From the NCBI GenBank assembly GCA_035610365.1, contig CM069432.1, positions 71,986,520 to 72,050,519 of the forward strand: a stretch of DNA of 64,000 nucleotides, read 5' to 3'. Source of the stretch: Aquatica leii (lineage: Eukaryota > Arthropoda > Insecta > Coleoptera > Lampyridae). Positions 10,953-21,000 of the stretch are shown piece by piece (within the stretch, counting starts at the first letter, position 1; each line of letters begins with the position of its first letter). Under the pieces are notes generated by a model that was not told the DNA's origin, made no database searches, and was given only the letters and a program-made list of their open reading frames with translations. The position numbers and the translations under genes are program-made.

Positions 10953-11052
10953 AAATAAAAGCACTAGCGCCAAGTGTCTGATCCACAACCTATTAAGTAA
11001 TTTTTAATCTTGATCATACAAGTTTCGTTTCTAAAGGGTTTTTTTTTCTATG
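10953..11052 (-). repeat. right ~100-bp terminal inverted repeat
   Basis: Reverse complement of 7421-7519 at about 91% by eye. The outer end is GGGTTTTTTTTTCTATG and the inner end includes CACTAGCGCC. Confidence 0.88.
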
Positions 11053-11060
11053 GGAAACAC
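11053..11060. repeat. 8-bp target-site duplication, right copy
   Basis: GGAAACAC, identical to 7413-7420 and directly outside the right inverted repeat. Confidence 0.8.
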
Positions 11061-11362
11061 ATCGGTGTATCCTAGCGCTAACAAGTTCCTAAAGAACGAA
11101 GCAGCTGTCCGCTAATTCTGATGTTTTGACAGCTTCACTTATCAATAGATCATTGACTTTCGCTGTCATCAAACCAATGACAACTTTTCTACCCTCAACG
11201 GCTTAAAATTTATGTTATGTCTCAGGTGCATAATCCGCCACTGCATTAAATTACAAAAACAGTGTCACTAAATACCAACGTTTACAAACTTAACCTAAAA
11301 TACTTAATTTACAAACCAAACCTATAACACTCGATAGGTGCCGTTGAACCTAATGCAATACT
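11061..11362. other. no gene recognised
   Basis: About 300 bp between two mobile elements, less AT-rich than the surroundings. No open frame or repeat that I can name. Confidence 0.4.
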
Positions 11363-11370
11363 ATCTAGAC

Positions 11371-11520
11371 CAGGGATTTTCAACACGCATGCGGCCCGCG
11401 GCTTTCATTAGCACCTATTTAATAGTAGCTATATAAATATATACCTGTGCGGATGCGGCCCCCTATTTACTCCATGAATCTAATGGCGGCCCTCGGTCAC
11501 TCATAAGTTGGAAACCCCTG
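11371..11520. mobile_element. complete 150-bp hAT-type MITE
   Basis: Ends are CAGGGATTTTCAAC and GTTGGAAACCCCTG, an imperfect 14-bp terminal inverted repeat starting CAGGG, as in the hAT superfamily. The flanks carry a perfect 8-bp duplication, ATCTAGAC, at 11,363-11,370 and 11,521-11,528. The body is GC-rich (GCGGCCCGCGG, TGCGGCCCCC, GGCGGCCCTCGG) and has no coding capacity. It is a non-autonomous element that a hAT transposase elsewhere would have moved. Confidence 0.95.
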
Positions 11521-11528
11521 ATCTAGAC

Positions 11529-12868
11529 GGTTCTAAATAACTTTGTTTCCAAATCTTATAATGTTGGTGTACGGAATATTCGTACACGTCTTTTAAATTA
11601 TGTTTTCATAATTCATTATCCTGTACGGTAATAGTTTTAACCTGTACGGAAATGAGTTTCGTCAAACACAATGCACAGTGTTGTCTAATTGCACATAAAC
11701 ATACAATGTCACGTATTATTTGTTAGTCGTAGAAAAATGCATTTTTTACCAGACACACACTTTTATCTAATTAATAATTGTCTTTTAAAAAATATTGTTT
11801 TAGGTAGTTTTTTATTATCAGTTTGTAACCTAAGAGTTTTTACGCAATTACTTTAACGAATAAATATTAATGTCATAAGTTAATTAAATTATTACATTGT
11901 TTTATTTTATGTTGTTTAATTGCTTCATTATAATTTAACGCATACCTTTTAACTTAATTTTGGTCTAACATAAAACTCTTTTTATCTGTCAAACCATCTA
12001 GTGCAAAAGGTTCTATAGATTGACTCCTAAGTACCAAAAGTAACCTTTGTTATCCGTGAAATGTCATTACAAGGTTTTCAACCCGCTGTGCAAAAGTTTT
12101 GCAATGTGTTTAGTTGCAAATTTTATAAATACTCTTATTTGATCTTAATTTTTAATATATAGATATACAAAATCAATCACTATGTAAGTAATCGATAAAA
12201 TGTCAACGTTTTAAAAATGTTTTAATAAAAACTAATCAATATATAAACCGGTTGCTGTAACATTGAATTCGCAAAGTTATTTATTGTGTTATTTATACAT
12301 ACTTGGCGTGTTTAAAAAATAATGGAAAACTTAATCTGAAGGAAACCTATAATTACGCATTGTACTTGTCTAAAATATAATTAATTTACATATATTATTT
12401 ATGATAGTACAATAAAACTTTATCAATTATTTGCTTGTGTTCTGAATAATATTTTTTTTAATAATATTAGATTGATATTACGTATTTGTTTGGCATTTTA
12501 ATTTAAGTTTATACAATCTTTAGTTATTTACGAGTCCACAAAACTTATTGTTTACTTAGCAATGTACTTTACAAAAACTAATAAGAATTAAATATTTAAA
12601 TCATCTGTAGTTGAACAAACACTTTAGACTAGACTAGACTTAACTAAAACTACTATAAAAAGTAGAAATTTTATCGGATAAATCCAACGCTGATGCAAAA
12701 ACGATTTTTTATGTAGGTTTAAAATGAACACCTGCATAGAAAAAAAAATTATTAAATAACTATTTTTTTTATCACTTTGTTACATACTAATACAATTTTG
12801 TAAAAATTAAACAAATATGTATAACTAACAGGATATTTCTATATTGCTTAGTTCAAGTAGTAACTGTT
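11529..12868. other. no gene recognised
   Basis: Very AT-rich. A short TAGAC repeat near 12,627-12,641 is the only local pattern. No coding signal seen. Confidence 0.5.
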
Positions 12869-13251
12869 TTTTTTATCACAGCGGGATCGAAAGTTCGCTT
12901 TCGGACCCTATTTTCAGGGGCGAAAGTACCACTTACGCTCCCGGTTAATTGTTTTAATGAATTAGTACGCTTGTTTCAATTTTTATGCGCATGCTAACTT
13001 ATTCTGATAATTATAATCATAATTGCAGTAAATGAGAAGAATACTCTTAATTTTTAGAAAAAAAAAAAAACAATAATTATAACGTTACAATTTCATGTAT
13101 TTATGAAAATTAATTAATTTTTGACGTTTATGTTGACAAGTGTGCCAAAACTGTCAAAGACGGTTTACAATAGCGAAAAATTAAAATTTATGACAGTTAA
13201 GAACAATAAATTTTATTTTTAAGGAACTTTCGATCCTGTTGTGATAAAAAA
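12869..13251. mobile_element. 383-bp MITE with 28-bp TIRs
   Basis: TIRs 12,869-12,896 and 13,224-13,251 match at 26 of 28 positions (TTTTTTATCACA.C.GGATCG outward, then AAAGTTC). The interior is AT-rich with no open frame. The left end includes the GC-rich hairpin at 12,882-12,943. I see no clear target duplication, so the superfamily is open. Confidence 0.7.
12882..12943. repeat. GC-rich nested hairpin inside the MITE left end
   Basis: Outer stem CGGGATCGAAAGT with ACTTACGCTCCCG (two mismatches), middle CTTTCG with CGAAAG, inner CCCT-ATTTTC-AGGG. A second small hairpin, CGAAAG-TTCG-CTTTCG, competes with the middle stem. It has the same nested style as the hairpins at 8397 and 13,254. Confidence 0.65.
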
Positions 13252-13253
13252 TT

Positions 13254-13381
13254 GTATACTTACCACGGGAGGAAAGCATGACATCCCAACACGCGTAGTA
13301 TTGTGACCCTCGCCTTTGGCTCGGGTCACATTACTACGCAGGTTGGAAAGTCATACTTTCCTCCCTAGGTAAGTAATATAC
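13254..13381. repeat. GC-rich nested hairpin
   Basis: Outer arms run from GTATACTTACC (13,254) through GGGAGGAAAGCATGAC (to ~13,282). They pair with GTCATACTTTCCTCCC and GGTAAG (13,350 to ~13,381). Inner stems are CGTAGTA (13,294-13,300) with TACTACG (13,332-13,338), and GTGACCC with GGGTCAC around TCGCCTTTGGCTC. It starts three bases after the neighbouring MITE ends. The layout resembles 8397-8513: outer arm ending in a TACC/GGTA pair, G-rich arm, inner GACC or GACCC stem holding CTCG/CGAG. Confidence 0.8.
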
Positions 13382-16300
13382 TATTGTAACTCTAATAATA
13401 AGTTGCCGTTTTTTGTTGTCTGGATTTTTATTGTACAAGATAAAAAGCTTGCTAAAACAAATTTGAATAAAATAAAAAATTTAAAACAAAGTACACCTTT
13501 TATGCCTTTAATAAATAAAGATAAAAATTTAATATTTTTTTTTTAATTTTTTGTTTATACTTTTTTTAATAGAGTAACATTTATCTGAATGTATTGTTTA
13601 AAGTGTTTTGTGTTTATTTTTTTATTTGCACAATAGTACGTTATTGTCCGAATGTTTTATAATTTTAAACAAAGTTATATGTATAATAAAAAAGCATAAA
13701 AATATATATCACAAGAATATTAAGTTTTTGTATCCGTGATTATGATTGTCATAATTTTTTATTGTATATTTCTAAACTAATTTTTGTTCAACATATTATA
13801 TAAAGCACAATTTCGTTTCTATGATTAAAATCATTATTTTAAAATAATTTACAAACGGCGTTTAAACAATTGAATCAAAAGAATAAATATTCAAACAATT
13901 TAAATATTCATGGTATATTATTATTTGTAAAACGTACACAAAGAAACAACTTTGTATGAACATAGCTGTAACAACAATTTGTTGAAAGTATATTTAAAGC
14001 CAAAGTGGAGCAGTTAAAAAAGTGAATGTTAATATCTAGGTTTCAGTATAATTTTTATGTTAACTTAAATTATAAATAAATTTGAACGGATTGTATTTGA
14101 AGGATTGGAAGTGAGGTAAAAGTCATTTATGCTGAAAAAGATTTGAACGATGGTTTAAATTATGTAGATGAAGTAACTGAAAGATCACGCTCAATTTCAC
14201 TTTGATAAATTCAAATAATACGAAGAGTGTTATATGAAGATAACGAAAACAGTACTTTGCGCATATTTTATTTCTGTAATAATTAACAGAATTGTGTATT
14301 TAGTAACCGTTTCGCATTGAATATACTTCAACAATTATTTAAGAAATGTGTTTTAAAAGTCTTTCTTTTCAGTAACATTTATAACAGTCATTTGGATTTC
14401 TTTACAAATAAAGAAAAAGATATAAAATATCAGTGAAGTGTGAACAGAATTCATGTGCAAAGAATCTATATCGTGCGCATAAATCTACAAAACTCTTCTG
14501 ACCGATGAGAGTGGGAGCGGCGCAAACACTTAGTTATTGTTGTGCATTTAGTAAATAAATCGTCTTTTTTTATTTTGATTAAATTTTATAAAAGGTTATG
14601 TTTTTAAAATTAATAAACACTGTAACTATTTATTTCGTACAACTGTAACATTTTTGTGCAGCACAGTTTGTTTGTATTTTGTAAAAATTACAAATTGTTT
14701 AAAGTTTACAAAAAACGCAATTTACAAAATTAAACTTTGTAATCACTCTAATGGTATAATGGTAATAGAAATCTGTAAATGTTTTTTTGAATACCAAACA
14801 AATTACAAGCAACTTGCCTTCGACAGATTGTCACCAGCATCAAGTAACAAATGCGTTTTATTCAAAATTGAACAATTCGAAAACGAAAAATAATTATTTA
14901 AAGCACCTGAAAATACTAGCTATTCATTTTAAAGTAATCAAAATTTTAAATTAAAAACATCACGCTTTAATTAATTTTTATATAAAGTTTGAATGTAAGA
15001 AAAATTACAAATATTTTATGTTCCAATGTAACTTTTAATGTCCGAAAAGAAAGATGCTTAAAAATTGAACAGTTAATTAGAAAACTAAATGTAACGGTAT
15101 GCAAATGAATGAAATGTAAGTGCGCCTTTCTTTTAATTTTAATCTCAACCTCGCTGTTTTTCTCAGTTAAATGCAACAGATGTAGTCTTTGAGGTTAACC
15201 TGAATGAGTTAACACAATGCATTATTGTTTTAGATTATTGTTTGGGTTTATTCTGGAAAGAACAGCAATGCTTATTGTTCTTACAAATTTTTAATAATTT
15301 ATTTTTCTTGGTATGTTAATGTAAAATTTAGTTTTATACTTAATATCGTATTTAATTAACGCATATACGTTTTTAAAATGTTTTAAGTGAATAATAGTAA
15401 AAGATTTTTAGAAGAATAAATGAACTGCGAGTTTTACAAAAGTATTAATCCGTAAGTAAGATACAAAAAACAAATTATTATCTATCTGTGTGCAATAGTT
15501 TGTTTAAAAATTTAAAATTATGCATCTAATAAATACACTAAAGTTATTTAAAAAAATATATTATGAGCAACGGTTTTGTAAGAATTTTTAAAACTTTTAT
15601 TTAAAGTTCTATAAAAATAAAAAATACATATAAAAACGTATTGATATATTTATTTAAAATTCATATTAATAAAATATATTAGTTTCTATTACAGTTTGGT
15701 CATCTTAGTAGTAAAATAACCAAATACAAAATAATTTTTAACTTTATATGTAACTTAAATTACCAATATTTAATAGGCCATGTAAGTTTAATTACGCTTC
15801 GGTGCATATTAAAAAATTTAATAGAAATTGTACAGTTAATGTTTTTTGTTGTTTTTTAACGTATTTCTGTTTGTTGATTTATTTGATAAATTTAAAGGGT
15901 TTTAATTTGAGTATTAGATTTGAATCTGTCATTTTTGTTATAGTTTTTGTAATGTAATGCATGGTAATGATAAAAATTATTTTTGATTAATAATTAAAAC
16001 AAAATAAATTGACATGAAATATAATAATTATTTAGAAAATTCCAAACTAACAAAACGTGTTTTGATGCAACGGAGCTGTTCATAATTGTTTGAGCATTAA
16101 CAATTAAACTCTAATATATTTATTTATTACTAAAATGCAAATATTCACACATATAACTATAATTACTCAGTAACAACATTTTTAAATACGAATTATTAAC
16201 ATTCTTTTTGTAAAATAGTACATTAATCAAAATTGATATTATTTTTACTTAAAAAAAATCATAAAAGTTAGTCTACTATTTACAAAAAATCTTTAAAAAT

Positions 16301-16850
16301 CGTAACCGTAAATCTACATATTGAAAGAAAAATACGTTGAATAAGTTTCGAGTTCGGAAGAAATTAAAATGAAGAGGTTTGGTAACCGTATTCTACAGCA
16401 GATATCAATAAAGTCTACATGAGACCGTTTAGTTCTAACATTATACAGTTCTTAAACTGTTTTAAAAACTAGAATGTGTTTCTAAATGAAAACGGATTAG
16501 CATAATTTTAGTTGTTTAAAATCCTTGTAAAAAGAAAACTAAACAAACGAGATTAACTGTAAACATTGATTTTACGATGATAAATACCAAAATACTAATT
16601 AATGATCATACAATTGTTTAAAAAAAAAATGTTTTAAGAATAGAATTATACAATTAAATAAATGATGCTGGGACTAACAAAAAAAATATACTTAGCCTAA
16701 TTTACATTTTTTTGTCATCAGCAAATTTTGTAATTTATAATTACTAACATTATAACTCAATAGTTACCAATAAATCTAAAATTGGTAAGTGTAACCGTAA
16801 ACACACAAATTTATTTAAGTTTAGTTGTTTGTACAATTATTGTCAACATT
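13382..16850. other. no gene recognised
   Basis: About 3.5 kb of AT-rich sequence. Short open frames (14,654-14,893 plus; 14,967-15,176 minus) have low-complexity translations and no recognisable motif. Nothing else supported. Confidence 0.5.
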
Positions 16851-16964
16851 AACTTCAAAAATTTTAAATATTTTATATTTGTTTATGAAAGCTTTTGCTA
16901 TGTACAAAACTTCAAAAATTTTAAATATTTTATATTTGTTTATGAAAGCTTTTGCTATGTACAA
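16851..16964. repeat. exact 57-bp tandem duplication
   Basis: Two copies, 16,851-16,907 and 16,908-16,964, identical base for base and directly adjacent. Identity implies a recent slippage or duplication event, or an assembly artefact. Confidence 0.95.
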
Positions 16965-17199
16965 TATTCTTGTTTACTAAATTTGTTAAACTTTTGAGAA
17001 CCAAGTTAAATGTATAATTAAAGTAGATACTTAAAACTGAGAATAAATTTAACGCATGAATATATAACATTGACACAAGAAAAAACTTTAACTAAACAAA
17101 AAAATTATCAATATCTTTCACTGGTTGCTTTTTTATTACAGTTTTCTATTATAGATAATTTCCGTGTGATCGATATCTTACAAGTCGAGTTTTTATCGC

Positions 17200-18060
17200 A
17201 CGCCACAGTGGTCATCTTCCGAGTTTGGAATAAATAGATGGATTACACCTTGAAATCTCGCTTTTGTAGACCGGCCTCCAATTTATGGAACTGGTTTTTA
17301 AATATGTAACAGAAAATAATTAGAATTTCAGTTAATATTAGAAAAATTTTGAAATATTTTAATAGATTTCCTAATATTTTGCTCATCGTAATAATTATCT
17401 AAAACAGAGTTTTTAAACAAAATTATGACTACTTGTGCTATGCTACTGCTGAATAGAATAGAATAATGGTGAAAACAACTACATCTTTGATGTTCTTTCA
17501 CACGATTTCTTACCTTTCTACCCGTTTTTGTAATATATGTATGTACGACCACAAGAGTAAGAAATGCTATAAACGTCGTCATACTGAAAACAGATAATGT
17601 CTTTTACATAATTTAAAGATTGATCAAATTTAGGAAAAGTAGAAATCGGAGTGAAATGTTGTGTTTTGATAAGATTCTCTGTTACGATTTGTAATACTTT
17701 TGACCAGGAGTAGATAAACGAAAGGCAAGAGTTAAGACTGAAATTCCGCTATTACTCTTGGTTTAGTAAAAGTAAACTTACATAGACCGTGTAATACTTT
17801 TTGTACTGTAGTTGTTCTTAGTTAGATTATGTACTTTTATTTGAAAATTTTGAATCTGCGTTAGAAAAACACTAAAGAGTTTCCTACTGATAATTTTTGA
17901 AAAGAGTGATAAAATCCGTTTCAATGTTTATCTGTATGAGTATATAATCATTTTTATTTCGAGTAACTAACACGTTCAAAAATGGTTCCATTCTAATTTT
18001 ATAGCAAAGCGATGTTGATAAATAAAGTTAAAATTTCATCAACGTATCTGTACTAACATT
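17200..18060 (-). pseudogene. decayed Penelope-like element (RT end and GIY-YIG nuclease)
   Basis: Minus-strand traces in Penelope order. A degraded RT active-site region near 18,040 reads YVDE instead of YVDD. The strand EPFLNVLVTRNKND lies near 17,990-17,950. The GIY-YIG domain at 17,580-17,330 reads VYSISYSCGRTYI, then after a frameshift GRKVRNRVKEHQR, the conserved helix of this nuclease family. C-terminal sequence continues to about 17,200. Stops and at least one frameshift make it inactive. It is diverged from the Penelope element at 48-60.6 kb, so it is probably another family or a much older copy. Confidence 0.7.
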
Positions 18061-21000
18061 AGAGTTATAAATTAAATGCAGATATTGTTTTCTTTTTAAA
18101 ATTAGATTAGGCTATTGATGTTTGTGAGTAAGTTTTTACTCAAAAGAAAAATATGTAGACGTCAAACATTTTTTGATAATAGGTACTAATAATGTTTACA
18201 ATTTTTAAACAAAATTCCTACGATATATGTCAATATTTTATTATTTGTTTTTTTATCGCTTAGGCAGATCCAGATAATTCAAATGTACAACGTAGCGCTT
18301 TATTATTCATTTGTGCTCTTTTTGTTCGATACTTTTAATATGAATATTTTAGCATAGCATCTGATTTTTTGTATAGGTGTTGTTCAAATAGTTAAGTTCT
18401 TTAACAGTGGTAGTAAGACCAAGGTTTTATTTGGCATTATATTAAAAAACCTAATAAACTGTCTAAAAAAAGTAAAAGTAAAACTGTATGCAAAAACACT
18501 TTAAATGCAGGTATACTAGTACGTTTGGAGTTTTACGCTTTACTCAGCACTCGGTTCTTAACCACAACTACTACAAATCGATCCCCAAAATGACTAAGCA
18601 AAAAAACCCAGTTTGAGAAGCTAAAATGTTGCTAAGACCGTGGTTAACATTCCGGGCTTGCAAGTTACAAAGTTACATTCGAGCTTCAATAAACAAGAGC
18701 CAATTTTTAATTATTCTAGGTCTTGCAACCTGAAGCGTAAGTAACGCCGAATAGAATTATGCAGGTTTGCTAAATTTGTTTGTCTAAGATCACCATCACT
18801 ACGTCTATCAATGTGCAAGCACAATAGGACTATAGACAAAAAAACTACGAATGCTACTAGTTTAGACCACTATACACTTTCTTCTATCTAACTGCATTCA
18901 TTTATATTATTATATACGCATACTTTAAAATAAATTGCAAAACTTCCAAATTTAAGGTACTGTCTTTTGACACTCCAACCACACACTCAGTAAACTTTCT
19001 AAACCTAACCTAAGCTCGTCAATCAAAAAGTCACTCAGATGTACTTCCTAGTACCAAATAATACGGTTTTAAAGTTCAACAACGTTTTCAAATTCAAACA
19101 AAAAAGATATAATAAAATAATTTTTACATCTGTTGCAAGTAGGTACCAGTAAACAGGTTTTTACGGCAAATTTTTAAGAAAAGCGGATTATGTCTATTAT
19201 TTATAAATTTTGTAAATAGTAAATGCATAAATTTTGTTAAGAGAAAAATGTTTTTGTGTTAAAAGACCATGGCGGATTAAGATGTTCCTCACATATTATA
19301 GTTTAATGCGTCTACGTAATTCTTAGTTAAATATTTGTGTTAGGCTACAAATGCACATGTGCAATTATAATCGGTTCAATGATCATAATATTGACTGCTT
19401 AGATTATAGGTGTTCGCAATGGCGATCTAATTTACACGTTCTGATCACTGTGTGTAATATTGTAATGTCCTTGCAATCAAATTCTATTTTATCCTAGAAG
19501 AAAATAAAATCAATTTAAAATTTGCTTACTTATAATTGGCAACAAATTCTTCAACGTTGATTAAATTAGAAATAGTAGTTTAAATGCACGATTAAAATTA
19601 TAGTAATATAATATACCAATAATTGTACTTACGTAGTTTTGAATTAGAAGCACTTTCGGTACTGTTTATTGGATAATGATAATGGACTATGTGTCTTATA
19701 AAAATCTCGTAAAATGCACTTCTTCTGTTACTGTTTGAAAGTATAGATTAACACTGTAGTGTAGTTTTAGAAATTTACACTTGTAACCATAGTTTCAAGA
19801 CTGTTACACTCGAAACCGAAATGAAAGTTTTAATGTTACTAAATTGACACTGTAGTTACATAAGGGTTTAAGAAAAAATTACTTATAACCATAGTTGTAA
19901 AATGGTTATTTCTGTGATAGATTTGAAACCTCAGTAAATTACGAAAGTTGCTGCTACGTTGCTGCAACGGTTTATTTACCATGGTGCTAATGTTACTAAT
20001 TTGCAACTGGTTACAACGTAACCACGGTTACAAAATGTTGCTTGGGTATGTTGCTTGGATTATCTATTTTTAGTTAAACTTAGGGATGTTTTCAATGTTT
20101 TCTAACTTACCTTAAAATCTGGAATGTAAATTGATGTTTTTGTGAAATTTAAACTTACGTAAACTGCTTTTACAGTAATTAGATTTAATTCATGATTCAA
20201 ATTGTGATTTAAATTAATTGATCTAAATTGTTGGAACGCTGTAAAAGTGTCAAAATATTGACATTTGAAATTTGTTTTGCTCAAAAAAATGGGTACACGC
20301 GTTTAAATCTCTAAAAGAACTAAAACACTTCAATTTTCAATTGTTGACATTTTTTTTGTAAAAGCATCTATTATAAAACTATTTGTAACGTAATTGCATA
20401 AAAATATCAGATTTTCAAAATCTTTTTTATAATTTTTAAAAACTATAGATGTGTTATGTTATTAAATATTTAATATTTTATTAAAAAATAAAGTGTAAAA
20501 ATTAAAAACAAAACATTTTAATGTAAATTTTCTTCTTCAATTTTATAATTGCTTTTGATAATTTTTTTACACGTTATAGTAAAGTCTAATACATCATTAC
20601 GTTTAATAACATAATTGTTGAAACTTACTTTTATATGCATTTAAATAACGCGGACTTTTTAGTATTAAGGGGGAAAATTACCCAGAAGATATAGCGACAT
20701 CAGCAGCCATAAGGGTCGCATGTATGTACTTAATAAAATAATGTAAAACTATAATAAAACTATCGAAATTCATCAAGAAGTTTATATAAATCAGCAATAA
20801 TTTAAAAATGTTTTAATCAATCTATTGAAGTATTATAACTAAATTTTAATTTGTTCATACTTTTCTTTTTTAAATTATATAGACTTAGATTTGTTGGTAA
20901 AGTACAGAATAAACTTAATACTCAAATATAATATAACGATGAGGTATGTAAGTTTAGTATAAAGAATACAATGTTAAAAAAATGAATTAAGCGCGTTGGA

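Larger units (their letters stand above)
7421..11052. mobile_element. 3.6-kb TIR element carrying a tyrosine recombinase gene
   Basis: Seen: two ~100-bp inverted repeats, 7421-7519 and 10,953-11,052, both starting CATAGAAAAAAAACCC from the outside. They differ at about 9 of 100 positions, mostly transitions, and are flanked by a perfect 8-bp direct repeat. Inside are a GC-rich hairpin (8397-8513), a tyrosine recombinase gene (8681-9844, plus) and a MADF-like exon (10,198-10,401, minus). Known: 8-bp duplications and long TIRs fit DDE-type elements such as hAT or P, while tyrosine recombinase elements (Crypton, DIRS) do not normally make them. Inference: either a recombinase-carrying element nested inside a non-autonomous TIR element, or an unusual composite. 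I see no hAT or P transposase in it. Confidence 0.8.

Noticed and set aside
12869..13381. single composite element joining the MITE and the next hairpin
   Set aside because: The MITE has its own matching TIRs ending at 13,251 and the hairpin has its own closing arm; kept as two features.
16782..16997. 71-codon ORF with an internal peptide repeat
   Set aside because: The repeat is explained by the exact 57-bp DNA duplication; no coding support.
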